A stretch of 64,000 bases of DNA from assembly GCF_900177325.1 (NCBI RefSeq), contig NZ_FXBL01000004.1:5213501-5277500 (forward strand). The letters are read 5' to 3'. Position numbers and translations under genes: made by a program. The notes under the pieces were generated by a model that did no database searches, was not told where the DNA came from, and was given only the letters and a program-made list of their open reading frames with translations. This document shows, piece after piece, positions 1 to 8,917 of the stretch. This DNA comes from Mesorhizobium australicum. Lineage in GTDB: Bacteria; Pseudomonadota; Alphaproteobacteria; Rhizobiales; Rhizobiaceae. The stretch's first letter is position 1. Every line of letters starts with the position of its first letter.

Positions 1-86
1 AGCGCGGCGTGGAGCGGCAGTCCGGCCGAGCGGGCGGCGAGCTTCGCCTTGCGCTTGAGATGGGGAATGGATGCGGTGAGTTTCAT
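1..86 (-). CDS. N-terminus of an unidentified protein, cut by the window edge
   Basis: A minus-strand reading frame opens with ATG at 84-86 and runs off the left edge after 28 codons. A good Shine-Dalgarno (AGGAGG, complement of 93-98) sits 6 nt before the start, so this is probably a real gene start. The visible residues begin MKLTASIPHLKRKAKLAARS and are basic and helical. Similar Lys/Arg-rich openings occur on small rhizobial proteins and some P-loop proteins, but 28 residues are too few to name a family. Function unknown. Confidence 0.5.
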   Translation of the reverse strand, partial: MKLTASIPHLKRKAKLAARSAGLPLHAA

Positions 87-334
87 CGAATGCCTCCTGA
101 TGCGGGCGGTCTTCGCAATCCCTCCTCATGCGCAGCGCCCGAACAGCAGGTTCGACGATCGATATGCCCCGCATGAAAAATGCTTCCCCGTCGGAGGGAG
201 GAGGCTCGGGCCGAGCCGAATCGGATGATAGGCGAATTGCCGCCGGCATGAAACATCGACGGCATGCGCACATGAGGGTGCAATTAACTGCAATCTCGGT
301 TATGAGCATTTCACATCTCGTTCGGACCCGCTCC

Positions 335-547
335 ATGACCACATCCCGCCTGATCTTCTCCACGGTGCTGATCCTCGCCGTCGTCGGCGTGTCGGCCTGC
401 GGCCGTCGCGCGCCGCTCGACCGGCCGATCGACGTGCAGTACGAGCAGGAGAAGGAAGCGGCGCGGAAGGCGGGCCGCCCGGCGCCGCAGAAACCGTCGA
501 CCGACGTGCCCGAGCGGCCGTTCATCCTCGACGGCCTGATCGACTGA
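335..547 (+). CDS. lptM: LptM-like small outer-membrane lipoprotein
   Basis: A 70-residue lipoprotein. Residues 1-21 are a signal peptide with a hydrophobic core (LIFSTVLILAVVGV) and the lipobox VSAC; Cys22 would be lipidated. The CGRRAPL continuation after the lipobox is typical of the LptM/YifL family, which helps mature the LPS translocon LptD-LptE. The ATG at 335 is chosen because it gives a standard lipoprotein signal; a longer in-frame start at 128 adds a tail with no signal character. It lies 22 bp upstream of lysA and is probably cotranscribed, an arrangement common in rhizobia. The 87-334 stretch upstream holds no gene that I can support. Confidence 0.75.
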   Translation: MTTSRLIFSTVLILAVVGVSACGRRAPLDRPIDVQYEQEKEAARKAGRPAPQKPSTDVPERPFILDGLID

Positions 548-569
548 CCCTTTCGCCGGGACCATTTCC

Positions 570-1835
570 GTGAATCATTTCGAGTATCGCGACGGCGTCC
601 TCCACGCCGAAGACGTGCCTCTGCCCGAGATCGCGGCAGCCGTCGGCACGCCGTTCTACTGCTATTCCACCGCCACGCTGACCCGGCACTTCCGCGTCTT
701 CAGCCAGGCTTTTTCCGGCCTCGACGCGCTGGTCTGCTACGCCATGAAGGCCAACTCCAACCAGGCGGTGCTGAAGACGCTGGCAAAGCTCGGCTCCGGC
801 GCCGACGTCGTCTCCGAGGGCGAGCTGCGCCGCGCGCTGGCCGCCGGCATCCCGGCCTCGAAGATCATGTTCTCCGGCGTCGGCAAGACCGCGCGCGAAA
901 TGGACTTTGCCCTTTCCGCCGGCATCCACTGCTTCAACGTCGAATCCGAGCCGGAGCTGGAGCTGCTCTCGGCGCGCGCCGTGGCGGCCGGCAAGGTGGC
1001 GCCCGTCTCGGTGCGCATCAATCCGGACGTCGACGCCAAGACGCATCGCAAGATCGCCACCGGCAAGGCCGAGAACAAGTTCGGCATTCCGTGGCAGCGC
1101 GCCCGCAAGGTCTACGCCCGCGTCCGCGATCTGCCCGGCGTGCGCGCGGTCGGCATCGACATGCATATCGGCTCGCAGATCACCGAGCTGAAGCCCTTCG
1201 ACGACGCCTTCGCGCTGCTGGCCGAGCTCGTCGGCACGCTCCGAAACGACGGCCACGACATCGCCCATGTCGATCTCGGCGGCGGGCTGGGCGTGCCCTA
1301 CCGCTTCGACAACGACCCGCCGCCGCTGCCCGACGCCTATGCCGACATTGTGCGCAAGCACGTGACGAAGCTCGGCGTGAAGGTGATCTTCGAGCCCGGC
1401 CGGCTGATCGTCGCCAATGCCGGCATCCTCGTCTCCGAGGTCATCTACCTCAAGGAAGGCGACGCGAAGAACTTCCTCATCGTCGACGCGGCGATGAACG
1501 ACCTGATCCGCCCGACGCTCTACGACGCCTACCACGACATCCGCCCGGTGGTGGAGCAGCCCGCCGACGCGCCGCGGCTCACCGTCGATGTCGTCGGCCC
1601 GGTCTGCGAGACGGGCGATTATCTCGGCCACGACCGCAACCTGCCGCGCCTTGAGGCTGGAGATCTGATCGCGGTCGGCACCGCCGGCGCCTATGGCGCG
1701 GTGCAGGCCGGCACCTACAACACCCGCCTGCTCGTGCCGGAAGTGCTGGTCGACGGCGACCGGTTCCACATCGTGCGCCCGCGCCGCACCTACGAGGATC
1801 TGATCGGGCTGGACAGCCTGCCGGACTGGCTCTGA
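570..1835 (+). CDS. lysA: diaminopimelate decarboxylase
   Basis: 421 residues, the usual length for LysA. It converts meso-diaminopimelate to L-lysine, the last step of lysine synthesis, in the cytoplasm with PLP. Visible family marks are the PLP-binding lysine in YAMKANSN (Lys60), HIGSQ near 200, the glycine loop GGGLGVPY near 235, EPGR near 275 and CETGDYLG near 345 with the active-site cysteine. The start codon is GTG at 570, 22 bp after lptM, giving MNHFEYRDGVLHAEDV, the normal family N-terminus. It is the second gene of lptM-lysA-TIGR02302. Confidence 0.97.
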   Translation: MNHFEYRDGVLHAEDVPLPEIAAAVGTPFYCYSTATLTRHFRVFSQAFSGLDALVCYAMKANSNQAVLKTLAKLGSGADVVSEGELRRALAAGIPASKIMFSGVGKTAREMDFALSAGIHCFNVESEPELELLSARAVAAGKVAPVSVRINPDVDAKTHRKIATGKAENKFGIPWQRARKVYARVRDLPGVRAVGIDMHIGSQITELKPFDDAFALLAELVGTLRNDGHDIAHVDLGGGLGVPYRFDNDPPPLPDAYADIVRKHVTKLGVKVIFEPGRLIVANAGILVSEVIYLKEGDAKNFLIVDAAMNDLIRPTLYDAYHDIRPVVEQPADAPRLTVDVVGPVCETGDYLGHDRNLPRLEAGDLIAVGTAGAYGAVQAGTYNTRLLVPEVLVDGDRFHIVRPRRTYEDLIGLDSLPDWL

Positions 1836-1944
1836 CCCCCGGAAGGCGGCGCATTCACGTTTTGGTGGGCTGCCTCGCCTTTGCCGCGTTTGCTGTTATC
1901 CTCATACATGAGTCCGCGCGGCTGATGCGCCGGGCTTCCTGGAG

Positions 1945-4527
1945 ATGAAGCGGCCGATGGCGGGCATCAAGGCGCAGGACGACCAACCCGAAGCGAATGC
2001 CGGCATGCTCGGCCGCCTCGCCCGCACGCGCATGTGGACGACGGCGTCGATGGCGCTCGAGCGCTTCTGGCCGCTCGTCCTGCCGCTCCTCGTCGTCGCC
2101 AGCCTTTTCCTGAGCCTGTCCTGGTTCGGCGTCTTCCGCCTGATGCCGGACTGGCTGCGGATCGGCACGCTGTCCGTCTTCGGCCTCGCCGCGCTGGCCG
2201 CCCTCTATCCGCTGCGCTTCTTCCGCTGGCCGGAGCGCGCTTCGGTCGACCGCCGCATCGAGCGCGCTAACGAACTGGAGCACACGCCCGTCCTGGTCCA
2301 GGCCGACAGGCTGACCGGCTCGTCCGACGGCTTCGCCGAGGCGCTGTGGCGCGAGCACCAGAAGCGCATGGCCGCCAAGCTCGGCCACCTGTCGAGCGAC
2401 CTGCCGCGCACCGGCGTGCCTGAGCGCGACCCGTGGGGCCTGCGCACCGTCGCGCTGCTTCTCCTGGTGACGGCCTTCGCCTTCTCGGCCGGCCCCTTCG
2501 GCGGCCGGATCTCGGATGCGTTCCATGCCGCGCCCGGCGCGCCGCCGGTCCCGCCGCGCATCGACGCCTGGGTGACGCCGCCGCCCTATACCGGCAAGCC
2601 GCCGATCTTCCTCACCGCCGACGCCAACCGCCAGACCGACCTCTTCGAGGCGTCGGAAGGAAGCGACCTCACCTTGCGGGTGACCGGCGGCAGCGGCGAG
2701 GAAACCTTGACCTATTCGCCGCTCGACGGCGACACGCTCGACATCGCGCCGCAGGGCGAGACTACCGCGCCGCCGGCGCAGCGGGCCGGCGTGCGGCAGT
2801 TCGCCAGCAAGCTGACGACGGACGGCCTGCTGATGCTGAAGTCCGGCGACACCGAGATCGGCAGCTGGGCGTTCCAGATCAAGCCGGACACCGCGCCGGC
2901 CATCTCCTTCATCGGCGAGCCCAAGCGGGCGCTGAACGGCACGCTGGAGCTCGCCTACCAGATCCAGGACGATTATGGCGCCGTCTCCGGCAAGGCCGGC
3001 TTCGAGATGCTGGAGCCTCAGGCCCCCAACGCCCGGCCGCTCTACGGCGAGCCGGAGATGCCGCTCGCTCTGCCCCGCAAGGGCGCGAAGGACGGTGCCG
3101 CCAAGACATCCCGCGACCTCACCGAACATGTCTGGGCGGGCGTCCCGGTGCGGGTGAAGCTCACCGCCACCGACGCCTCCGGACAGGTCGCCATCAGCGA
3201 GGAGAAGGAGTTCCGCATGCCGGAGCGCCCCTTCACCAACCCGCTCGCCCGCGCTCTGGTGGAGCAGCGGCGGATGCTTGCGCTCGACGCCAACCGCAGG
3301 GACCGCGTGCTCGACCTGATGGAAGGCGTGATGCTGCGCCCGGACGAGACGATCCCCAACCCGTCCCACTGGCTCGCCCTGAACAGCGTCTTTTCCCGCC
3401 TGAAGCAGGCGAGGACCGACGACGACCTGCGCGGTGTCGCCGACTATCTCTGGCAGATCGCGCTTGCGGTCGAGGACGGCGACCTGTCGGCCGCCGAACG
3501 CCGGCTGCGCCAGGCGCAGGAAGCGCTGAAGAACGCGCTGGAGAACAATGCCAGCGACGAGGAGATCGAGAAGCTGATGAACGAGCTGCGCGCGGCGATG
3601 CAGGACTTCCTGCGCGAATTCGCCGAGCGCGCCCAGCGCGACCCGAACATGGCGCAGCAGATGCCGCAGAACGGCCAGGAGCTGCGCCAGAGCGACCTCG
3701 AGAAGCTGATGGACCAGATCGAGGAGCTGGCCAAGTCGGGCGCGAAGGATCAGGCGCGCGATCTCCTCTCGCAGCTGCAGGACATGATGAACAACCTGCA
3801 GGCCGGCCGCCAGCAGAGGCAGCAGCAGGGCCAGCAGAGCGAGATGCGCCAGCAGATGGACAAGCTCGGCGAGCTGATGCGGCGCCAGCAGGAAATGATG
3901 AACGAGACCCACCGCCTCGACCAGATGCAGCGCGGCCAGCGCCAGCGCGGCCAGGACCGCGGCGAGCAGCAGGGTCAGGAAGGCCAGCAGGGCGAGCAGC
4001 AGCAGGGCCAGGGCGGCCAGATGTCGCCCGAGGAACTGGCCGAGGCGTTGCGACAGATGCAGCAGGGTCAGGGCCAGCTGCGCGGCGATCTCGGCGAGAT
4101 CCTGAAGGGCCTCGAAGGCATGGGCATCCAGCCCGGCGAGGGCTTCGGCGAGGCCGGCGAGGCGATGGACGGCGCCGGCCAGGCGCTTGGCGACGCGCAG
4201 GGCGAGCAGGCCGTGGGCGAACAGGGCCGCGCCCTGGAGGCGCTGCGCAAGGGCGCGCAGGACATGATGCAGCAAATGCAGCAGGCCATGCAGGGCGAGC
4301 AGGGCGGCAGCGAGGAAGGCGGCCGCCAGCAGAGTTCGGACCGCGACCCGCTCGGCCGCCCGCGCGCCACCACCGGCCCGGATTTCGGCGACACGGTGAA
4401 GGTGCCCGACGAGATCGACGTCCAGCGCGCCCGCGAGATCCTCGACGCCATCCGCAAGCGCCTGGGCAACGCGCTCAGCCCCGAGATCGAGCGCGACTAC
4501 CTCGAGCGCCTGCTGCAGATGCGGTAG
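1945..4527 (+). CDS. TIGR02302-family (DUF4175-like) membrane protein with Gln-rich C-terminal region
   Basis: 860 residues. Two membrane helices lie at about 43-62 and 72-90 and a third hydrophobic segment at about 168-185, followed by a large, presumably periplasmic region. Residues about 500-700 are rich in charged coiled-coil sequence and then strongly Gln/Gly-rich (runs of QQ, GQ, MQQM). The C-terminal segment (VPDEIDVQRAREILDAIRKRL) is a conserved end of this alphaproteobacterial family, which is usually found just downstream of lysA, as here. Molecular function is not established. The 109-bp gap from lysA allows cotranscription. The low-complexity part makes the reverse strand look open over most of its length. 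Confidence 0.85.
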   Translation: MKRPMAGIKAQDDQPEANAGMLGRLARTRMWTTASMALERFWPLVLPLLVVASLFLSLSWFGVFRLMPDWLRIGTLSVFGLAALAALYPLRFFRWPERASVDRRIERANELEHTPVLVQADRLTGSSDGFAEALWREHQKRMAAKLGHLSSDLPRTGVPERDPWGLRTVALLLLVTAFAFSAGPFGGRISDAFHAAPGAPPVPPRIDAWVTPPPYTGKPPIFLTADANRQTDLFEASEGSDLTLRVTGGSGEETLTYSPLDGDTLDIAPQGETTAPPAQRAGVRQFASKLTTDGLLMLKSGDTEIGSWAFQIKPDTAPAISFIGEPKRALNGTLELAYQIQDDYGAVSGKAGFEMLEPQAPNARPLYGEPEMPLALPRKGAKDGAAKTSRDLTEHVWAGVPVRVKLTATDASGQVAISEEKEFRMPERPFTNPLARALVEQRRMLALDANRRDRVLDLMEGVMLRPDETIPNPSHWLALNSVFSRLKQARTDDDLRGVADYLWQIALAVEDGDLSAAERRLRQAQEALKNALENNASDEEIEKLMNELRAAMQDFLREFAERAQRDPNMAQQMPQNGQELRQSDLEKLMDQIEELAKSGAKDQARDLLSQLQDMMNNLQAGRQQRQQQGQQSEMRQQMDKLGELMRRQQEMMNETHRLDQMQRGQRQRGQDRGEQQGQEGQQGEQQQGQGGQMSPEELAEALRQMQQGQGQLRGDLGEILKGLEGMGIQPGEGFGEAGEAMDGAGQALGDAQGEQAVGEQGRALEALRKGAQDMMQQMQQAMQGEQGGSEEGGRQQSSDRDPLGRPRATTGPDFGDTVKVPDEIDVQRAREILDAIRKRLGNALSPEIERDYLERLLQMR

Positions 4528-4534
4528 TCTACCC

Positions 4535-4572
4535 CGTCATTCCGGGGCCGCGCAGCGGAACCCGGAATCCAG
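4535..4572. repeat. rhizobial REP-like palindromic element
   Basis: In the 194-bp gap after the TIGR02302 gene is a palindromic unit whose 8-bp arms ATTCCGGG (4539-4546) and CCCGGAAT (4561-4568) enclose a GC-rich loop. Units of this kind (gtcattccggg ... cccggaatcc) are dispersed in rhizobial chromosomes. It could act as a 3-prime mRNA hairpin between the two convergent genes. The rest of the gap (4573-4721) shows nothing further. Confidence 0.6.
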
Positions 4573-4721
4573 AGCACCGACTCGGGAGGCCGCGCATCGT
4601 CTTTCGCGATCGAGGCAGCCGGCAGAGTTCGGATCTATTCACGAACGCCGGCGATCAAGATCACCGGCTGGCGCTCACGACTGCTTGAGACTGGCCCATC
4701 CAAGCCTCGTGCAGCTTTCGA

Positions 4722-5096
4722 TCACGCCCTGACGCGCGCCAGGTTCTTCGCCACCACGTCACGGATCGAGGCGAGCGTGAACGGCTTGAGCAGCACGTCC
4801 ACCACCACGCCTTCCAGCTCCGCCGCGCGCTCGCGCTGGTCGGCGTAGCCGGTGACCAGCATGATCTTGATGTCGGGGAAGCGCGCCGCGGCCTTATGCG
4901 ACATCTCGATCCCGTCCAGGATCGGCATGCGGATGTCCGACACGACGAGATCGTAGTCGCCGCCCGCCTGGACGATCCGCGCTAGCCCCTCCTCGCCGTC
5001 GCAGGCGACGTCGACCTGGTGGCCTTCGCGCTGCAGGGCGCGTGCCGCGAGCTGGCGCACCGATTCGTCGTCTTCCACCACCAGAAGCCGCGCCAT
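4722..5096 (-). CDS. single-domain response regulator (CheY-like receiver)
   Basis: 124 residues consisting only of a receiver domain. The acidic pair is EDD (residues 8-10), the phosphoacceptor is the Asp in VVSDIRMP (about 53), the switch Thr is in LVTGYA and the invariant Lys is in LLKPF. There is no output domain, so it probably works by protein-protein contact, as CpdR and DivK do, but it lacks the specific CpdR sequence and I do not assign that name. Its start overlaps the hpt stop by 1 nt (TGATG), showing translational coupling. The phosphodonor kinase is not in the window. Confidence 0.9.
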   Translation of the reverse strand: MARLLVVEDDESVRQLAARALQREGHQVDVACDGEEGLARIVQAGGDYDLVVSDIRMPILDGIEMSHKAAARFPDIKIMLVTGYADQRERAAELEGVVVDVLLKPFTLASIRDVVAKNLARVRA

Positions 5097-5638
5097 CAGG
5101 CGTCTCCCTTGACGATGCCCACGAAGGGCAGCTCGCGGAAGGCATGCGCCACGTCCATGCCGTAGCCCACCACGAAATGGTCGGGGCAGTCGAAGCCGAC
5201 ATAGTCCGCGTCGAGTTCGATCTGCCGCCGCATCCGCTTGTCCAGTAGCACGGCGATCGAACAGCTCTTCGCGCCGCGGTCGAGCATCAGCTTGCTGGCG
5301 AAGGCGAGTGTCTTGCCCGATTCGAGGATGTCGTCGATCAGAAGCACGTCGCGGCCCGACACGTCGTTGTCGATGTCGCGCAGCACGCGCACCTCACCGC
5401 TGGTGGTGCCGGCGCCATAGCTGGAGATGAAGATGAACTCCACCTCGGGCGCCAGGCCGACATCGTGCATGGCGCGGATCAGGTCGGCCGCGAAGATGAA
5501 GGAGCCCTTGAGGACGGAGATGACCAGCAGGTCGTGATATTCGTGCGCCGCGATGTCCTTGGCGAGCTCCAGGTTGCGCCGGGCGATCGCCGATGCGCTG
5601 AACAGGACCTCGATCTCCTTGCCGCGAACGATTGGCAT
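5096..5638 (-). CDS. hpt: hypoxanthine phosphoribosyltransferase
   Basis: 180 residues, full length for bacterial Hpt. It salvages hypoxanthine/guanine with PRPP to IMP/GMP in the cytoplasm. The PRPP-binding motif VLLIDDILESGKTL (about 100-113) and the SVLKGSFIFAADL loop (about 41-53) are intact. It sits between a one-TM protein upstream (1-nt overlap at 5638) and the response regulator downstream (1-nt overlap at 5096), so the three minus-strand genes form a tight operon. Confidence 0.95.
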   Translation of the reverse strand: MPIVRGKEIEVLFSASAIARRNLELAKDIAAHEYHDLLVISVLKGSFIFAADLIRAMHDVGLAPEVEFIFISSYGAGTTSGEVRVLRDIDNDVSGRDVLLIDDILESGKTLAFASKLMLDRGAKSCSIAVLLDKRMRRQIELDADYVGFDCPDHFVVGYGMDVAHAFRELPFVGIVKGDA

Positions 5639-6282
5639 CAGTTCAGTCCTTCCTTGTCGAGCGTCACGGTCACCGAGCGCACGCCCGCTTCCGGCGCGTC
5701 GAGGCGGCTGGAGAAGCGCCGCGATTCGCCCGACGCCATCCGGCCGGCGCCGGTGGTCAACCTGTAACGCGTGACCAGCCCGTCCTGCGCGGTCACGTTG
5801 ATCATGAGGTCAGGCGAAACGACGCCGTCGACCGCTGTATTGCGCACTTCGCCGTCGATGAACAGACGCGGGCCCGTCGCGGTGTCGGCGACGCGCGAGG
5901 TGAGGCCGGCGATCCGGACCGTCTCCGCCTCGCCGCGCATCAACGGCAGGTGGCGCGACAGCGTGTGCCCGCCGGACATCCAGAAGGCGGCGGCCGCCGC
6001 GACCAGGCCGGTGGCCCAGAACCCGATGCCGGCCCGGCGCGAGCCGTTCGCCTGCGCGGCCTTCGCCGTAAGCACATCCATGCCGGCGGGCGGCTGGACC
6101 GGACGGACGGTTGGAATGTCGGGCGCTGCGAATGCCGAAACGGCGGCGGGACCGCGCGGGATGGTGACGAACTCGGCGTCCACCACGTCCGGGCTAGCCA
6201 CGGTCTGGGTCTGCGCATCCCGATGCGCATCGCCAGCCATGATTTCGCCGGAGAGCGGCGGCATGTTCGCGGTGTCGCCCAT
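5638..6282 (-). CDS. single-pass membrane protein, DUF3426/FxLYD-like
   Basis: 214 residues. The N-terminal ~80 residues are acidic/Pro-rich and without obvious fold, one membrane helix lies at about 86-101 (GFWATGLVAAAAAFWMSGG), and the C-terminal ~110 residues look like a beta-rich domain. The pattern IDGEVRNTAVDGV...LMINVTAQDG resembles the DUF3426/FxLYD fold that often follows a zinc-ribbon near ftsE in alphaproteobacteria, but no CxxC zinc ribbon is present. First gene of the hpt operon and divergent from ftsE across a 129-bp region with a CtrA-type site. Function unknown. Confidence 0.75.
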   Translation of the reverse strand: MGDTANMPPLSGEIMAGDAHRDAQTQTVASPDVVDAEFVTIPRGPAAVSAFAAPDIPTVRPVQPPAGMDVLTAKAAQANGSRRAGIGFWATGLVAAAAAFWMSGGHTLSRHLPLMRGEAETVRIAGLTSRVADTATGPRLFIDGEVRNTAVDGVVSPDLMINVTAQDGLVTRYRLTTGAGRMASGESRRFSSRLDAPEAGVRSVTVTLDKEGLN

Positions 6283-6383
6283 TCGGCGCGGCCATCCTCT
6301 TCGGTTTGCCTGTCCCGGACCTTCGTCCGGCGTAGCGCGAAATGGTTAATGCTTCGCAACCATTCGCATTCCGGGGCGGGAAT

Positions 6384-6400
6384 TTAACCCCGCATTAACC
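6384..6400 (+). promoter_or_regulatory. CtrA-type binding site upstream of ftsE
   Basis: TTAACCCCGCATTAACC matches the full CtrA consensus TTAA-N7-TTAAC exactly (TTAA at 6384-6387, seven bases, TTAACC at 6395-6400). A degenerate second site, TTAA-N7-CAACC, lies at 6345-6360. The 9-mer ATGGTTAAT (6341-6349) is the exact reverse complement of ATTAACCAT (6394-6402). The pair sits between divergent cell-division (ftsEX) and hpt-operon transcripts. Binding is inferred from sequence only. Confidence 0.6.
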
Positions 6401-6411
6401 ATGCGGGACGA

Positions 6412-7116
6412 ATGGTCGAAGCGGTTGCTTCGCCGCAGTTTGTCCGGGAACGAGCCTTGATCCGTTTCGAGAATGTCGGCCTGCGCTATGGAATGGGACC
6501 GGAGATCCTCCGCGACATCACGTTCCATATCCCGCCGAAGTCGTTCCAGTTCCTCAGCGGCCCCTCCGGCGCGGGGAAGACCACCCTGCTGCGCCTGCTG
6601 TTCATGTCGCTGAAGCCGACGCGCGGGCTGATTACCGTGTTCGGCAAGGACCGCGCCGGCATCGCCCAGCGCGACCTGCCGGCGCTGCGCCGGCGCATCG
6701 GCATCGTCTTCCAGGATTTCCGCCTGCTCGACCACATGACGACCTACGAGAACGTCGCTCTGCCGCTGCGCGTGCGCGGCAAGGAGGAGATGTCCTACCG
6801 GGGCGACGTGATCGAACTGCTCAAATGGGTCGGGCTCGGCGAGCGCATGCATGTGCTGCCGCCCGTGCTCTCTGGCGGCGAGAAGCAGCGCGCCGCGATC
6901 GCGCGCGCGCTGATCGAGCAGCCCGAAATGCTGCTCGCCGACGAGCCGACCGGCAATGTCGACCCGCCGCTCGCCCGCCGCCTGCTGCGCCTCTTCATCG
7001 AGCTCAATCGCTCCGGCACCGCCGTCGTCATCGCCACCCACGACCTGGCGTTGATGGACCAGGTCGACGCCCGCCGCATGATCCTCGCCAACGGACGGCT
7101 GGACATCCATGACTGA
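6412..7116 (+). CDS. ftsE: cell division ATP-binding protein FtsE
   Basis: 234 residues from the first ATG. An ABC ATPase that pairs with FtsX at the septum to control peptidoglycan hydrolases. Walker A GPSGAGKTT (50-58), Q-loop FQDFR, signature LSGGEKQRAAIARAL and Walker B LLADEPTGNVD are intact. The start is uncertain: family members begin MIRFENVGLRY, which matches an in-frame TTG at 6457 (219 residues). The ATG at 6412 lies inside or beside a hairpin (CCCGCAT/ATGCGGG, 6389-6407) and only 11 bp from the CtrA box, so the TTG start is quite possible. Overlaps ftsX by 8 bp. Confidence 0.95.
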   Translation: MVEAVASPQFVRERALIRFENVGLRYGMGPEILRDITFHIPPKSFQFLSGPSGAGKTTLLRLLFMSLKPTRGLITVFGKDRAGIAQRDLPALRRRIGIVFQDFRLLDHMTTYENVALPLRVRGKEEMSYRGDVIELLKWVGLGERMHVLPPVLSGGEKQRAAIARALIEQPEMLLADEPTGNVDPPLARRLLRLFIELNRSGTAVVIATHDLALMDQVDARRMILANGRLDIHD

Positions 7117-8080
7117 TCCCGTCGCCGTGAAGGTCGCCCCGGCCAGGCCGGAAGCCGCGCCGCGCAGGATGCAGCCGATCGTGCCGGCCGGCACCGTCGC
7201 CGGCAACGCGCTGGTGCTGGTCATCGCGATCATGACCTTCCTGTCCTGCCTGACGCTCGGCGCCGTCACGCTGGTGCGCGACACGGCCTCGATGTGGCAG
7301 AGCCAGATCTCGCGGGAGGCGACGATCCAGATCAAGCCGGCCGACGGGCTGGACATGGAGGCCGCGCTCGTGACCGTGCAGGAGATCGTCGGCGCATTCC
7401 CTGGCGTGCGGGAGGCCCGCATCGTCGATCGCGCCGCGACCGCCCGGCTTCTGTCGCCCTGGCTCGGCGAGGGGCTCGACCTCGACGAGCTGCCGGTGCC
7501 GCGGCTGGTGATCGTGACCATCGACGAGAGCGCGCCGCCGGATTTCGCCGCGATCCGCGCCGCGCTCGCCCAGGAGGTGCCCGCCGCCAAGCTGGACGAC
7601 CACCGCACCTGGATCGACCGGCTCATCTCGATGGCGCGCACCACCGTCGCCATCGGCATCGCGACGCTGGGGCTGATCCTCGCCGCGACCGTGCTGACCG
7701 TCGTCTTCGCCACGCGCGGTGCCATGGCCGGCAACGGCCAGATCATCGAGGTGCTGCATTTCGTCGGCGCGGAGGCGAGTTTCATCGCCAGCGAGTTCCG
7801 CCGCCATTTCCTGCTGATCGGCGCTAAGGGCGCGGCCGCCGGCGGGCTGGTGGCAATCCTCGTCTTCATCGTCTTCGGCTGGTGGTCCTCCCGCAACATG
7901 GCGACGCCCGAGGCAGACCAGGCCGCCGCCCTGTTCGGCAATTTCGCCATCGGCCTCGCCGGCTATCTCGGCGTCGCCGTCATCGTCGGGCTGGTCGCGG
8001 TGCTGACGGCCGCCACTTCCCATGTGACGGTCGTGTCCTACCTGCACGACATAGACGTGCCCGGACGGAGCGAGATGTGA
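7109..8080 (+). CDS. ftsX: cell division protein FtsX
   Basis: 323 residues. The membrane partner of FtsE, with four predicted helices (about 28-50, 175-200, 222-250, 272-300) and an extracytoplasmic domain between the first two, as in the family. The C-terminal FtsX permease block (IIEVLHFVGAEASFIASEFRRHFLLIG) is clear. The start overlaps the ftsE end by 8 bp, indicating coupled translation. The stop overlaps a GTG that is in frame with the next gene. Confidence 0.95.
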   Translation: MTDPVAVKVAPARPEAAPRRMQPIVPAGTVAGNALVLVIAIMTFLSCLTLGAVTLVRDTASMWQSQISREATIQIKPADGLDMEAALVTVQEIVGAFPGVREARIVDRAATARLLSPWLGEGLDLDELPVPRLVIVTIDESAPPDFAAIRAALAQEVPAAKLDDHRTWIDRLISMARTTVAIGIATLGLILAATVLTVVFATRGAMAGNGQIIEVLHFVGAEASFIASEFRRHFLLIGAKGAAAGGLVAILVFIVFGWWSSRNMATPEADQAAALFGNFAIGLAGYLGVAVIVGLVAVLTAATSHVTVVSYLHDIDVPGRSEM

Positions 8081-8154
8081 CGATATCCGTTTCACCGCAT
8101 ACCGCCGGTTCCGGCTGTTCAAACACGGCTTTCGGGATTAACCATGGAAGCGCA

Positions 8155-8853
8155 ATGAAGGGGCATTTCGAACAGGGCCCGCACGCCGCCATCGTGACGA
8201 AGAGCACGCGGCGTGGCCCATGGTTTTTTGTGCGCTGGCTCGCGGCCGGCACGTTTGGCTTGTGCCTGCTGTTCCTGGTCGGCTTTGCCGCCTTCGCCAG
8301 CCATATCGGCCGCCTCGCGGCCCCCAGCGACGTGCGCGCCGCCGACGCGATCATCGTCGTGACGGGCGGCCAGTCGCGCATCGACGCCGCGGTTGACCTG
8401 CTGCGCAGCGGCAAGGGCAAGCGGCTGCTGATCAGCGGCGTCAACCCGATGGCGAAGCGCGAGGACCTGCGCGCTGCCACCGGCGGCGATCGCGGCCTGT
8501 TCGCCTGCTGCGTCGACATCGACCATGCCGCGCTCGACACGATCGGCAACGCCGAGGAAAGCGCCAAATGGGTGCGCGGCCATGCCTATGACAGCGTCAT
8601 CCTCGTCACCAACAACTATCACATACCGCGCACCATGCTGGAAATGCGCCGGCTGCTCGACCACGAGGACCTCCAGCCCTATCCGGTGGTGAACACCCGC
8701 CTCGACGGCGGCGAATGGCTGACCAAGCCTAGGGCAATACGCGTCCTGTTCACCGAATACACCAAATACCTCGCCGCCCTGGCGCGTGGCGCCTTCCCCG
8801 CCCCCGCCACGCATGGCGACGTCGAGGTGGTCAACGCGCGAACCGCGAACTGA
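8155..8853 (+). CDS. YdcF/DUF218 family membrane-anchored protein
   Basis: 232 residues from ATG 8155, which has GGAAG 5 nt upstream. An in-frame GTG at 8077 that overlaps the ftsX stop would add 26 residues and cannot be excluded. One N-terminal membrane helix (about 28-48) precedes a DUF218 domain starting at AADAIIVVTGGQSRIDAAV; NYHIPRTMLEMRRL is the conserved DUF218 C-terminal block. YdcF/SanA-like proteins are linked to envelope integrity, but the substrate is unknown. Gene order ftsE-ftsX-ydcF-plsC is common in rhizobia and suggests an envelope or division role. Confidence 0.9.
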   Translation: MKGHFEQGPHAAIVTKSTRRGPWFFVRWLAAGTFGLCLLFLVGFAAFASHIGRLAAPSDVRAADAIIVVTGGQSRIDAAVDLLRSGKGKRLLISGVNPMAKREDLRAATGGDRGLFACCVDIDHAALDTIGNAEESAKWVRGHAYDSVILVTNNYHIPRTMLEMRRLLDHEDLQPYPVVNTRLDGGEWLTKPRAIRVLFTEYTKYLAALARGAFPAPATHGDVEVVNARTAN

Positions 8854-8917
8854 GCCCGCATCATTGCGTTTTCCGCCGGCTGGTGTAACCACGGCCGGGT
8901 TCTTCCGGGCAGGCCAA

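Noticed and set aside
522..4275. Long minus-strand open frames opposite lysA and the TIGR02302 gene
   Set aside because: They are antisense to clearly identified genes, and consist of Arg/Ala/Gly/Val-rich or Leu/Ala-rich low-complexity sequence typical of GC-rich shadow frames.
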